A stretch of 64,000 nucleotides of DNA. Source: Nitrososphaerota archaeon (GTDB lineage Archaea > Thermoproteota > Nitrososphaeria > Nitrososphaerales > Gagatemarchaeaceae). The position numbers and the translations under genes are program-made. Under the pieces are notes generated by a model. The model was not told the DNA's origin, did no database searches, and saw only the letters and a list, made by a program, of their open reading frames with translations. This document shows, one piece after another, positions 18,325-27,735 of the stretch (its first letter is position 1; the number at the start of each line of letters is the position of its first letter). The stretch lies in contig JAPCJI010000003.1 in the NCBI GenBank assembly GCA_027887005.1, forward strand, positions 148,003-212,002, read 5' to 3'.

Positions 18325-18792
18325 TCACCTGATAGCGCTTTGCACCGCTACTTCGCGAATGCTCTTCAAGTAGGGAACGTAGCCAGTGCATCTGCACAGG
18401 ACACCACACAGTGCCTCCCTGATCTCATCTTCCGTCGGGTGGGGATTCGAGTCAATGAGCGCCTTCGCCGCCATAAGTATTCCAGGGGTGCAGTAGCCAC
18501 ACTGTGAAGCGGAATTCCTTACGAAAGTGTCCTGAAGTTGGTGAAGCTTGCCTTTCCTTTCGAGTCCTTCGACAGTCTCAAGCTTCCCTCCTTCCGCCTT
18601 CCAAGCGGGCGTCATGCAGGAGTAGACAATCAACCCATTGAGAATTACGGAGCACATGCCACACCCACCAGAATCGCATCCCCGCTTTGTTCCCGTCATT
18701 CCGAGTGTCTCCCTAAGCATGTCCGCAAGAGATGTTGAGACTGATACTTCGACCTCCTGTAATGCTCCGTTGATCTCCAAATTCATCTTCAA
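18325..18792 (-). CDS. Molybdenum hydroxylase small subunit, two [2Fe-2S] clusters (CoxS/XdhC-like)
   Basis: The protein is 155 residues. The first, plant-ferredoxin-type cluster is GCDSGGCGMC with a distal Cys in YSCM (residues about 39-60). The second helical cluster is CGYC then CRCTGY (about residues 97-133). It passes electrons from the molybdopterin site to the FAD subunit. It overlaps the medium subunit gene by 4 bases (ATGA type), which indicates coupled translation. Confidence 0.95.
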   Translation of the reverse strand: MKMNLEINGALQEVEVSVSTSLADMLRETLGMTGTKRGCDSGGCGMCSVILNGLIVYSCMTPAWKAEGGKLETVEGLERKGKLHQLQDTFVRNSASQCGYCTPGILMAAKALIDSNPHPTEDEIREALCGVLCRCTGYVPYLKSIREVAVQSAIR

Positions 18793-19682
18793 CTTTCTGC
18801 ACTCCCCCCCGCTCTGCTGACTGCCGATAGCAGCGCATCCCTTACGAGAACAGGGATGACCCGCTTCTTGTAGTCACTGGAGGCGTGAATAGAGGCCGTT
18901 GGCTCCATGGTTGCCGCCTCCTTTGCTGCCCTCAATATGACGTCCTTTGAAACAACTTTCCCTTCGAGAGCTCCTTCGGCCATCTCCATGCGGACTGGCT
19001 TGTTGGCCACGGCGCCGAGGGCAATACGAGTTTCTTCAATTCTCTTTTTCGACGAATCAAGCACCACTCTGGCTGCTGCATTTACAACCGCGAAATCGGA
19101 CGATGTCCTTCCCAGCTTGACAAACGCAGTTCCTGTGTTCAAGTTTCCCTCAACCCGTGCCTCGGTAAGAATCTCTTCGGGAGAAACTGCCGTCATGAAA
19201 TAATCAAGAAAGAACTCTTCGACGTTAAGTTCTCTCTCTCCCTCTGTGGTGGCAATCCTGAGCCGTGCTCCTAGTGCGAGCATCGTTGTCGGCATGTCAT
19301 AAAATGGTATCCCACTGCAAAGCGCGCCTCCCAAGGTGCCCATGTTTCTCACCTGAGGCGGGGTGAGCTTCTTTGCTGTCTCCTTGATGGCAAAGTACTC
19401 CGGTCTTTCGAGCACTGGTGACCTCGCCATTTCCGCGAATGTGGTTGCGGCACCTATGCTGATCCCATTTTCTCGTTCCTTGACGTAACTCAGGCCGGCA
19501 TGAGTGATATCTATCAGACAATCAATGTCGACCAGCGCGCCCTGCGCGACGAGCTCGTAGATCGTTGTATTCCCTGCGACGAGTCTGGCCGAAGTTCCGT
19601 ATTCCCTGAGCAGCTTCACTGCCTCGTCAACGTCCTTAGGCCTCAACAGTGTCGTTGGACCGTAACTAGGCATGTGTCTCAA
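18789..19682 (-). CDS. Molybdenum hydroxylase FAD-binding medium subunit (CoxM-like)
   Basis: The protein is 297 residues with the PCMH-type FAD fold. RLVAGNTTIYELV (residues about 36-48) is the first FAD-pyrophosphate segment, and TLGGALCSGIPFYDMP (about residues 113-128) is the second. The usual AGGT(D) motif reads VAGNTT here. The C-terminal CO_deh_flav_C domain follows. It overlaps the large subunit gene at its start and the small subunit at its end. It oxidises the Fe-S subunit and donates electrons to an external acceptor. Confidence 0.92.
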   Translation of the reverse strand: MRHMPSYGPTTLLRPKDVDEAVKLLREYGTSARLVAGNTTIYELVAQGALVDIDCLIDITHAGLSYVKERENGISIGAATTFAEMARSPVLERPEYFAIKETAKKLTPPQVRNMGTLGGALCSGIPFYDMPTTMLALGARLRIATTEGERELNVEEFFLDYFMTAVSPEEILTEARVEGNLNTGTAFVKLGRTSSDFAVVNAAARVVLDSSKKRIEETRIALGAVANKPVRMEMAEGALEGKVVSKDVILRAAKEAATMEPTASIHASSDYKKRVIPVLVRDALLSAVSRAGGSAES

Positions 19683-22008
19683 CGCGCTTCGACAGCGCCT
19701 CCAAGACCCTCTCTGGCGTCATTGGCAAGTCGTTGAGCCACACCCCAACTGCATCATGAATTGCATTCCTAATTGCAGCTGCAGTTGGGAGAGTTGAAGG
19801 TTCACCAGCTCCTTTAGCCCCATATGGACCATCATGGTATGCAGTCTCTATGATTAATGGGTCAATATCAGGGGCATCCAGCACGTTAAGCAGCTTGTAA
19901 TCAGCCAGATTCGCATTTGCGGTCTTTCCATTGGAAACCACCATCTCCTCACCGAGTGCAGCGCTTGCACCCATCGCCACGGATCCTATGATCTGCGCCT
20001 TCACTATTTCGGGGTTTATTGCTTTCCCCACGTCCATTGCAGCAGCGATGCGCCTAATTCTCACTAACCCTGTTTCAATATTCACGACAACCTCTGCCGC
20101 CTGACACACCGGAATATAGTAAGGAGAGATTCTTCCCCCCAGCGTCCGACCGGTCTCTGGGTCAGTTTCAGCCGCCTTCTTGAATACGGTCCCGTACCCT
20201 ACAAATTCCATCCCTTCCACCAATCCGCTCACGGCGAGCTTTCCAGCGAGAATGTTCGCTTGCGTGAATAGATCCGAAATCATGATTGACCTTCTTGGGT
20301 CAGTCTTCGCAAATACTCTTTTTCCGCTTACTTCTATTCCCTCGGGTGAAGTGTGTAGAATTCTGGCCCCGCGCTCAGCAATCTTCCTCTTTGCATCTTG
20401 GCAGGCCAGTTGGGTCGCGCGACCAACGTTCACAAGTTGTCTGCTTGCTGATGCACCTCCCGAGAGTCCACTCGTGGAAGAATCGGAGTAGCCTAGAACA
20501 AATGGCATAACAATTACGTCCCCTGCGGATATCCCAAACTCGGTCGCGACCAGCTGTGCTATACTCGTGTAGATTCCCGCACCATTCTCTACAAGCTCGG
20601 CCCAGATTTCGACCTTCCCGTTCTCTCTTACTCTGACCATCGCCTGGTGTGGGCCAACGGGCCCCCACTTCGCAGCCAACGAGACTCCCTTACCTGCTTT
20701 CCAAACTCCTTCTCCCTGCGGTTTCACTCCCCACCCGATAGACTTCGCCGTTTCATTGAGGCACCTCTCGAAAGAGGCGTCTTCTACAAGTTCACCCATC
20801 GCATTCTCCTGCCCATCTTGCAGAAGATGCCACTTTCTGTACTCAATGGGGTCTGAACCAATCCTGGATGCTAGCAGGTCCATTTGCGACTCTATCGCCC
20901 ACACCATTTGAAGACCGAGTGGCGCCCTTTTTGTTGTCCCGGGGGGAAGGTTTGTGTAGACTCTGTATGTGTCGATCTTGAGGTTAGGGATGTCGTAGAC
21001 GGCGCATGCCGCGAATAAGCTGTTTCGCATAACGTTATTTCCAAGCGAGCCGTAAGCACCTCCGTTGTAGAGCGCTCTTATCTCGCGGGCGAGTATCTTT
21101 CCATCCTTGCTTAGCCCATCTCTTATGCTGATTCTGGAAGAGTGTCGAACCCCAGTTGCAGTCATGGTTTCTTCTCTGGAGAGTTCGAGCTTGACGGGTC
21201 GGCCCGTCTTCATTGCGAGCATCGCGCACACCGCCGCGACGTGAGATTCCTCCTTGCTTCCGAACCACCCGCCCATGTACGGGACTCTGCCTCTCACAAG
21301 ATAGCGATCAACGCCGATGTAAGTCGAAACCTCGGCCTGGATTTTGTGCGGACCAGCACTTGTGCCCCAGATCGTTACGCCTCCGTCAGGATCAGGTTGC
21401 GCGAGGAAGGTCAGCGGCTCAAGTTGGAAGTGGGATTCCATGGCGGTCGTGTACGTGTTCTCGACGATCATGCCTGAGTGTCGGAAGCCTTCCTCAACGT
21501 CTCCCTTCCTAATCTTGAGATGCCTTCCCACATTGGGCGATTCCGTTTTCTCGCCTGGATGGCTGATAACAGAGGGGGGATTGGGCAGCATAGCAGCCTC
21601 TACATCTAGAATTGGTGGGAGCTCCTCGTATTCCACCTCGATGAGGTCGACTGCTCCATTCGCAAGAGCTCGTGTTTCTGCGGCGACTGCAACTACTGCC
21701 TGGTTCGCGTAAAGAATCTCCCCACGCGCAAGCGCCGGTGTGTCCTCCGTACCTATCTCAGGGAAATCCTCTCCCGTTATGACTGCTTTGACACCGAGGG
21801 CTTCCCGAGCCGCACGCATGTCAATGCGGAGTATCCGAGCATGTGAGAATGGGCTGCGCTTTATCCTTGCGTAGAGCATGTTGGGCAGACTCATGTCTCT
21901 TGTGTAGAGGGCTTTGCCACTCACCTTCAGTTTTGAATCAACGCGAGGGAGGGACACCCCCACCAGGGAGGTTTCGGGCTGACGGAGGACCTCTTCCTGA
22001 CTAGACAA
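19666..22008 (-). CDS. Molybdenum hydroxylase large subunit (xanthine dehydrogenase superfamily)
   Basis: The 780-residue molybdopterin subunit shows SKLKVSGKALYTRDM at the N-terminus, GTSAGPHKIQ (about residue 216), YMGGWFGSKEE (about residue 245), and the catalytic Glu in YGAKGAGEPSTLPTAAAI near residue 730. The AYxCSFR loop of true form I CO dehydrogenase is not present (RAPLGLQMVWAIE in the comparable region), so CO oxidation is unlikely. Relatives hydroxylate purines, nicotinate, isoquinoline, aldehydes or 4-hydroxybenzoyl-CoA with water as oxygen source. A TTTATAATC box about 26-34 bases upstream supports the TTG start at 22008. It is first in the L-M-S-G operon. Confidence 0.92.
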   Translation of the reverse strand: MSSQEEVLRQPETSLVGVSLPRVDSKLKVSGKALYTRDMSLPNMLYARIKRSPFSHARILRIDMRAAREALGVKAVITGEDFPEIGTEDTPALARGEILYANQAVVAVAAETRALANGAVDLIEVEYEELPPILDVEAAMLPNPPSVISHPGEKTESPNVGRHLKIRKGDVEEGFRHSGMIVENTYTTAMESHFQLEPLTFLAQPDPDGGVTIWGTSAGPHKIQAEVSTYIGVDRYLVRGRVPYMGGWFGSKEESHVAAVCAMLAMKTGRPVKLELSREETMTATGVRHSSRISIRDGLSKDGKILAREIRALYNGGAYGSLGNNVMRNSLFAACAVYDIPNLKIDTYRVYTNLPPGTTKRAPLGLQMVWAIESQMDLLASRIGSDPIEYRKWHLLQDGQENAMGELVEDASFERCLNETAKSIGWGVKPQGEGVWKAGKGVSLAAKWGPVGPHQAMVRVRENGKVEIWAELVENGAGIYTSIAQLVATEFGISAGDVIVMPFVLGYSDSSTSGLSGGASASRQLVNVGRATQLACQDAKRKIAERGARILHTSPEGIEVSGKRVFAKTDPRRSIMISDLFTQANILAGKLAVSGLVEGMEFVGYGTVFKKAAETDPETGRTLGGRISPYYIPVCQAAEVVVNIETGLVRIRRIAAAMDVGKAINPEIVKAQIIGSVAMGASAALGEEMVVSNGKTANANLADYKLLNVLDAPDIDPLIIETAYHDGPYGAKGAGEPSTLPTAAAIRNAIHDAVGVWLNDLPMTPERVLEALSKRVETHA

Positions 22009-22174
22009 CTTTTTCGTTTCGCGGCTCGTGATGATTATAAATCTTGAACTTCATCCGAATTCGATTCATTACTGTGAGTGACACTTCCGGAATCAGAGGT
22101 CTAGCATCCCATTCGCCGATGCTCAATGGCGAAAGGGAGATGGTGGACGAGGAAACGTGGAAAGTCTCGGGTCT

Positions 22175-23155
22175 TCATCCGGTCGAGAAATCTTGCAGAA
22201 AAACATCATCTAATCGGACTGTCCTCGCGATTACCTCCTGCTCTCGTTGATATTCCATGAACGTGCTGATTGTCTTTCTGTTATCCCCTAGTCCGTAGGG
22301 ATAGGGATCTGGACCCATCAACGCCCGCTGCTCCTCCAACGCACTCCGTGCCCATGCGAGGCTGATCTTGTCGCCATGATCCTCCAGATACCTGTAACCT
22401 GACTCCTTCGAGGTCTGGAAGGCGTCAAAGAGACTTTTGGCCACCCATGGATTCTTTTCGTACACCTGCCTCTGTAGGACAACGGTGTGCATTATGGGAA
22501 ATATGCCCGTACGTTTGAAATACCGCTCTTCTTCCGCTTTCCATTCCACAAAGAGCCGCCTTGTTCTCTTGCCGTTGTACAGCCCTGCTGGGGGCCTTGA
22601 ACTTATCAGCGCGTCGATCTCTCCCTTTTCAAGGGCGACCCCAGCTCTTTCCATGGATGTCTCGGGAGTGAGGTCAGGGGCCTCGAGTATCTTGAATTTC
22701 CTTACACGCTTCATCGGGTACCTCTCGCCCCTGAACCTGACCCAATCTATCAATCGAATTGGCACATCATACTCGTGTTGAAGTATTCCCTTTATCCAAA
22801 TGGAAGCGGTTTGTTGCCATTCAGGGATACCAACCTTGGCGCCCACAAGATCAGCGGGTTCGCTAATCTTGGCTTCTGTGTTGCAGAATATGTAAGAGTG
22901 TCTGAAGACTCTGGACGGGAAGACCGGCAGGGCGACGTAGGACTCGTCGCCCGCGCTCCGAGATGCCAGGTAGGATGATAGGGAGAATTCGCAAGAGTCG
23001 AACTCCTTGTGACTTATCATTCTTCGGAAGATTTGGTCAGGATCCTCTACTACGATGTACCTGAGTTCGGTATCCTTTGGTCGAACCTTTCCGTCTATCA
23101 GGGCATGAGTTCGGTCATAATCTCTCCCGGCATAGGTTAGACTGAGCTTGGTCAA
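22175..23155 (-). CDS. 4,5-dihydroxyphthalate decarboxylase-like / periplasmic-binding-fold protein
   Basis: The protein is 326 residues. The N-terminus LTYAGRDYDRTHALIDGKVRP, the EFDSCEFSLSSYLASRSAG segment and VALPVFPSRVFRHSYIFC are the hallmarks of the Pht5-type 4,5-dihydroxyphthalate decarboxylase family, which shares the fold of NMT1/SsuA binding proteins but lacks a signal peptide. No signal peptide is visible here either, which favours a cytoplasmic enzyme. It would remove a carboxyl group from a dihydroxylated aromatic dicarboxylate. It lies just upstream of the molybdenum hydroxylase operon on the same strand. Family members of unknown activity are common, so the substrate is inferred. 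Confidence 0.72.
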   Translation of the reverse strand: MTKLSLTYAGRDYDRTHALIDGKVRPKDTELRYIVVEDPDQIFRRMISHKEFDSCEFSLSSYLASRSAGDESYVALPVFPSRVFRHSYIFCNTEAKISEPADLVGAKVGIPEWQQTASIWIKGILQHEYDVPIRLIDWVRFRGERYPMKRVRKFKILEAPDLTPETSMERAGVALEKGEIDALISSRPPAGLYNGKRTRRLFVEWKAEEERYFKRTGIFPIMHTVVLQRQVYEKNPWVAKSLFDAFQTSKESGYRYLEDHGDKISLAWARSALEEQRALMGPDPYPYGLGDNRKTISTFMEYQREQEVIARTVRLDDVFLQDFSTG

Positions 23156-23339
23156 TTCGGTCGATTCACCGCGTTCCGACTCCCATTTCTTACCTTCTTC
23201 CCCGTCTTGAGGGCCTCTTTCGACATTAAGAAACTTGCATCCTGACCCCAGTCATGATCAGAAACGCCCTGATCTGACTTAATAGCCTGGCGGGCGAATC
23301 CGCGGAACGCTTAAGATTACAAACAGGCTGATAGCAAGT

Positions 23340-24062
23340 GTGTCGGCTTCCGTCGCGAATTTAAGGCGCAGAATAGCTTTTGCGTGCCGGATAGCTTTCC
23401 TGGAGGGCCTGCACGAGGAGTTGGGCAATGAATATGCTGGGCACATAAGCGTAAGGACCGATAATGATAGGATACTGATGCCGGGTCACGTGCATGAACT
23501 TGCAAGAGGGCTTGGGGAGATGACATCGGGTGACATCATCTCGCTCGATCTGAATGGCAGGGTGGTTGAGGGGAAACTCAACCCGGTCGACGAAGTGTAC
23601 ATTCACACGCATATTTACCAGGCGCGTCCAGAAGTAAACAGCATAGCACACCTACATCCTCCAACTGCAACCGCATTGGGTAGTACCGACGCTCAACTGC
23701 TTCCAATTTCCCTAAGAGGCTCGCTCTTTGCTGACGGTGTACCGGTTCTCAAGCGTGGACCCCGACTTATCGACGACCATGAGATTGCCGATGAAATGGT
23801 AGCCAGGCTCGGAAATCGCAAGGCAATCATCCACAAAGGGCATGGCGTTGTGACAGTCGGGAGAAACTTGGAAGAAGCCTGCTTCTTGATGATCAGCCTC
23901 GAAGGCGCCGCGCGAAACCAGATACTCGCCAGCCACTTCGGCAAGGTGGTTCCGTTTGATGAAGCAAATGTGTCGGAGTATGCGAAAAAGGTTGACCTTT
24001 CAAAGAAGACAGAGGGCTGGAAGTACTATGAGAACAAGTGGAAGAGATTCAGGCCCGATTAG
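23340..24062 (+). CDS. Class II aldolase/adducin-family protein
   Basis: The protein is 240 residues. Zinc ligands typical of the fold are His in VYIHTHIYQ, His in IAHLHPPT and His in IIHKGHGVV, and the acid residue is in GNEYAGHISVRT near residue 30. Members include fuculose-phosphate aldolase, but also decarboxylases of dihydroxyphthalate and related ring-cleavage products. Placement next to a dihydroxyphthalate-decarboxylase-like protein and an ACMSD-like amidohydrolase favours a decarboxylase or retro-aldol step in aromatic acid breakdown. It is divergent from the gene at 22175. Confidence 0.8.
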   Translation: MSASVANLRRRIAFACRIAFLEGLHEELGNEYAGHISVRTDNDRILMPGHVHELARGLGEMTSGDIISLDLNGRVVEGKLNPVDEVYIHTHIYQARPEVNSIAHLHPPTATALGSTDAQLLPISLRGSLFADGVPVLKRGPRLIDDHEIADEMVARLGNRKAIIHKGHGVVTVGRNLEEACFLMISLEGAARNQILASHFGKVVPFDEANVSEYAKKVDLSKKTEGWKYYENKWKRFRPD

Positions 24063-24246
24063 GACGAACAGAACTTCAACTGCGCTGAGTTGTCCTAGAT
24101 ATTTGGAGCCTAATCTCTGAATGTGAAGCTTGGGCTTGGCTCTTTCCTTGGCTCACGGCGAAGCCGTTCTGAGGTAGTTTGCCGTCGACTGGGTCGCCAA
24201 ATTGATGGAACCCTGACAGGGCAAGGAAATGGCAATCGGAAGGCAT

Positions 24247-25254
24247 CTAGTCCAGTCTTAGCAAGTTCCTCGCATTGATTTCGAAAATCTTCTCTCTTTC
24301 TTCTTCACTAATCCTCAAATCCACGACGTTCTTTATTATTCCCTTGGTGTAGTTCTCACCCTGGTCTGGACCAAAGGGATAGTCCGTTGCGAAGACTAGC
24401 TTTTCAGCTCCGAAAAACTCGTAGCCGCAACGGAGTGCAGACAGACCACCGTTGGTCACTGTGTCTGCATAGAATTTCTTGAAGGCTTCGATCGGATCCG
24501 TGATGGCTCTACTCGTCTTTGAGGCTGAATCTGTGGGGATTTCACCATGACTCGTTCCCCGCTCCACGGAAGTGTCGTATACGCCCCTGATTCTCTCGCT
24601 AAAGTGAGGAATCATGGCGCCGACGTGATGACAAACCACTTTCAACTCTGGATGTCTCTGTAGAACCCCCCCAAAAACGAGTCTAGCCATAGCCAAACTA
24701 GTGTCGAAGGGCCAACCAAACGTCTGGAAGAGGTCATATTCACGTATCCAAGGATAGTACTGCCAAGTCATCGGGTGCAGAAGCACCGGCAGATCGTATT
24801 TCTCCATCCGCTGGAAGAAGGGGTCGAATTCTATCGAGTCCAGAGGTTTTCCATCTACATTCGAGAAGATCATGCAGCCCTTCATTCCCAGTTCATTTAT
24901 TCCTCTGTCAAGTTCGTCGAGGGCATCTTGATCGGCTGGGTCTGGCAACGACGCAACGGGAATCAATCGGTCGGGGAACTTGTCAGTGACTTCGGCCAGC
25001 GCATCATTAGAAAGCCTGGTCAAGGCTCTACGGTCATTATTGGGTATCCTTCCCCAGAACGAGGGAAGCGAGACGGTGAGCGCTTCCATCTGAATTCCAA
25101 ATCTGTCCATGACCTTCACCCTATGACCCGCATCGGTAAAGTGTCTGCCCGGATTGGGTGTGAGGAAACTAGGAAGCTGGCTACTAGTTAGCGACTTCAA
25201 TAGACGTTGGGGAAAGATGTGGCAGAACATGTCTATCTTGGTAGTTCTAGTCAT
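24247..25254 (-). CDS. Amidohydrolase 2 family protein (ACMSD-like), second copy
   Basis: The protein is about 335 residues from the ATG at 25254, which a minus-strand GATATTATG element precedes by about 27 bases. Metal site features are KIDMFCHIFP (Cys replaces the first His of HxH), LLHPMTWQYYP (about residue 165), CHHVGAMIPHFSERI (about residue 215) and the Asp in VFATDYPFGP (about residue 290). It shares its plan with the protein at 2359, but the two are clearly diverged. The CxH variant is seen in ACMSD-superfamily decarboxylases and hydratases. It closes the catabolic cluster. Confidence 0.8.
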   Translation of the reverse strand: MTRTTKIDMFCHIFPQRLLKSLTSSQLPSFLTPNPGRHFTDAGHRVKVMDRFGIQMEALTVSLPSFWGRIPNNDRRALTRLSNDALAEVTDKFPDRLIPVASLPDPADQDALDELDRGINELGMKGCMIFSNVDGKPLDSIEFDPFFQRMEKYDLPVLLHPMTWQYYPWIREYDLFQTFGWPFDTSLAMARLVFGGVLQRHPELKVVCHHVGAMIPHFSERIRGVYDTSVERGTSHGEIPTDSASKTSRAITDPIEAFKKFYADTVTNGGLSALRCGYEFFGAEKLVFATDYPFGPDQGENYTKGIIKNVVDLRISEEEREKIFEINARNLLRLD

Positions 25255-25275
25255 TCGCGCCTGGCAGGGTATCAA

Positions 25276-25898
25276 TGCATAATATCAGTATTTGGACGGG
25301 TGGTGAAGAAAGGGGTGCCGAGAAGGAATGGCATCACCACCTAGGAGGAGAATGCAGAACTGTAGGCCACCCGAACTTTCCTTCATGCTTCACTTGCGGC
25401 CTTCTAGGGCTGGTGTAAGATACCTCGCTGTTTGACCGAGGGTTACCACAATGGCCGGTTAAGATGGTCCAGAAAATAGAAATCAACCCATCGGTGGAGC
25501 CAAAGGGCCAAAGCCGTTCACAGTGAGATCGTCCTGACGGTACCAAGACGCAAACGAGCCATCAGACAATATGCAGCAATCCCTGACGATGATGGCGCTC
25601 AGACCGCGCACTGCAAGAGAGAGAAGAGAGGGGGGTCAGGCATACTCAGGTTCACTGGGCTAGTTCCGACAGTAATGCAGTAGCTACCTTCTGTCGTTCT
25701 GCCATAAGTAGGACTTTCTTTTGTTCTTGGCCCGTAAGCGAAACTGGTTTCAATGTAACTGAGACAAGAGAGATATGCGAAAGTGTTCACAGAAGACGCT
25801 CACCTTCATTCGACCCTCTCCATCATTCATCTCGCAGTTCGATGTCGGGAAATCGGTCGAAGTGAAATCCAGTAGACTTCTTGGCTCGTCGACCTTTA
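25276..25898. other. Non-coding gap between accessory block and core genes
   Basis: No convincing gene was found in these 623 bases. The only open frames are short (for example 25599-25790 minus, 63 residues) and lack recognisable features. No tRNA or long repeat was seen. The region marks a change from the catabolic block to GC-richer core genes. Confidence 0.4.
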
Positions 25899-27725
25899 CT
25901 ATTGTTCTTCTGACTCCCTTCCCTCTACGTCACCACCCTTTTTAGAGGTCACATAGTAGTAGGTCCCGTTCTCCTTCTGCTCCCGGTCGAGTTTGCTCCC
26001 GGGCTTGTTCACCCTTGGCCTGCCGGTGTTCACGTCACGCCTGTATGTGAGGCCGACCTGCTTCAGGAACGCGTTCATCCCATCCTCCTTGCTGAGCGGG
26101 GTCGTCGCCTCTCCTTCCACTCCCGGCGTGCCCGCGAAGACCATGAGCCTGTCGGACACGATGTCGACGACCTGCAGGTCGTGGTCGATTATTATCGCCG
26201 CCTTCCCCCTGGCCTTGACCATCCTGTTGATCGCCCTGGCGACTACGAACCTGTCCTCGACGTCGAGGAAGGCTGAAGGCTCGTCGAGGGCGTAGACCTC
26301 CGCTTTCTGGGCCATGGTAGCAACTATCGCGACCTTCTGAAGCTCCCCGCCGCTCAGCTCCTTCACCTTGCGAGCGAGAAGCTTCTCCATCCTGAGGGGG
26401 ACCGCCAGGGCGTCCTGAAGGTCAGGCTCGCCGTAGCGCGCTCCGAGGGTGCTCGTAAGGAACTCGTCCACGGTCCCGTCGAAGGCCGAAGAAAGGTACT
26501 GGGGCTTGTAGGCGACCGTCGCGTCCACTGAGACCTTCCCCTTGGTCGGCTTCTCTTGGCCCGCGACCATCTTCAGGAAGGTTGTCTTCCCCAGGGCGTT
26601 GGCGCCCACGACGCCGAGGATGGTCCCCTGGTTGATGGCCCCTCCGTCGACCTTGAGCTTGAATCCCTCGTAGGATTTCCTCAGGTCGGTGTACTTCGCG
26701 ACGACCTCCTCGCTTTCTGCGGTCTCCCCCGCAGCCCTCTCGCCGAAGGACACCGCGTGGTCCCTGAACCGGATGTTCTCCTGGGGGAGGTACCCGTCGA
26801 GGAGGGCGTTGATGCCGGTCCTCGCCGCGTAGAGCCCAGAAACGACGCCGTAGGCCCCGGGCTCCCCGTAGATTATCTGGGCGTAGTCTGCCACGTAGTC
26901 GAGGAACGCGACGTCGTGCTCCACTACCAGGACAGCCTTCCCCTGCTCTGCTAGTCCGCTGATGAGCCTGGAGACGGCGAGCCTCTGGTAGACGTCGTTG
27001 TAGGAGGAAGGTTCGTCGAAAAGGTAGAGGTCAGCGTCCTTGAGAGCGGCTGCGGCGACGGCTACGCGCTGCAGCTCCCCTCCGCTCAGGTCGGGGAGTT
27101 TCTTGTCCAGGGTCTCGCCCAGGTTCAGCTTCGCCACGACGTCGTCCAGCGCCTTCCTCTCGTCCATCTGCTTGAGCATCCTCCTCGTCTCTCCCGGCCA
27201 GGCCTCGGGGAGCTTGTAGACCGCCTGGGGCTTCAGGGAGACTCTCATCTCCCCGTCCGCTACCCTTTCGAAGTGCTCCTTCATCTCGCGGCCGCTGAGG
27301 TATGAAAGGAACTTGTCCCAGCTCGGCGGGTGCTCGTAGTCCCCCAGGTTGGGCACCAGCTGACCGGCGAGTATCTTCAGGGCTGTTGACTTGCCGATGC
27401 CGTTGCGCCCGACCAGACCTACTACCTGTCCCTTCCTGACCGTAGGTATGTGGAAGAGCCTGAACGAGTTGACCCCGTACTGGTGGATCTTCTCAGTCTT
27501 GAGTTCCTCGCTCAGGTTCAGGATGTCTATGGCGTCAAAAGGGCAGACCTTGATGCAGATGCCGCAGCCTATGCAGAGGTCTTCGGAGATCAGGGATATC
27601 TTGTCCGGGCGGAGCACGATGCACTCCTGGCCGTTTATGTTGACTGGGCACTCCTTGATGCATTCAAGCCCGCACTTCTTGCTCTGGCAGAGGTCGTCGT
27701 CCACCACGGCTACTCGATGTACCAT
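25899..27725 (-). CDS. abce1: ABCE1 / RNase L inhibitor homologue, ribosome recycling ATPase
   Basis: The protein is 608 residues, the usual archaeal length. The N-terminal domain carries two [4Fe-4S] sites (CGLECIKECP with an upstream Cys, and CIGCGICIKVCPFDAI, residues 13-65). NBD1 has Walker A GRNGIGKST, signature LSGGELQRVA and Walker B LYLFDEPS. NBD2 has Walker A GANALGKTT, signature LSGGELQKVA and VYALDEPS. The hinge HTH-like insert of the family is present. It splits post-termination ribosomes together with aRF1/aPelota in the cytoplasm. It is the last gene of the minus-strand run HTH-SurE-membrane protein-ABCE1. NBD2 reads NAL where a Gly is usual (NG.), but the GxxxxGK(T/S) spacing is intact. 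Confidence 0.97.
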   Translation of the reverse strand: MVHRVAVVDDDLCQSKKCGLECIKECPVNINGQECIVLRPDKISLISEDLCIGCGICIKVCPFDAIDILNLSEELKTEKIHQYGVNSFRLFHIPTVRKGQVVGLVGRNGIGKSTALKILAGQLVPNLGDYEHPPSWDKFLSYLSGREMKEHFERVADGEMRVSLKPQAVYKLPEAWPGETRRMLKQMDERKALDDVVAKLNLGETLDKKLPDLSGGELQRVAVAAAALKDADLYLFDEPSSYNDVYQRLAVSRLISGLAEQGKAVLVVEHDVAFLDYVADYAQIIYGEPGAYGVVSGLYAARTGINALLDGYLPQENIRFRDHAVSFGERAAGETAESEEVVAKYTDLRKSYEGFKLKVDGGAINQGTILGVVGANALGKTTFLKMVAGQEKPTKGKVSVDATVAYKPQYLSSAFDGTVDEFLTSTLGARYGEPDLQDALAVPLRMEKLLARKVKELSGGELQKVAIVATMAQKAEVYALDEPSAFLDVEDRFVVARAINRMVKARGKAAIIIDHDLQVVDIVSDRLMVFAGTPGVEGEATTPLSKEDGMNAFLKQVGLTYRRDVNTGRPRVNKPGSKLDREQKENGTYYYVTSKKGGDVEGRESEEQ

Positions 27726-27735
27726 TTGGACAGCC

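Noticed and set aside
19666..22008. Carbon monoxide dehydrogenase (form I CoxL) from the L-M-S-G gene set
   Set aside because: The AYxCSFR active-site loop of form I CoxL is not present, so only membership of the xanthine dehydrogenase superfamily is supported.
25599..25790. 63-codon minus-strand frame in the gap before ABCE1
   Set aside because: No start context, domain or neighbour support; probably chance.
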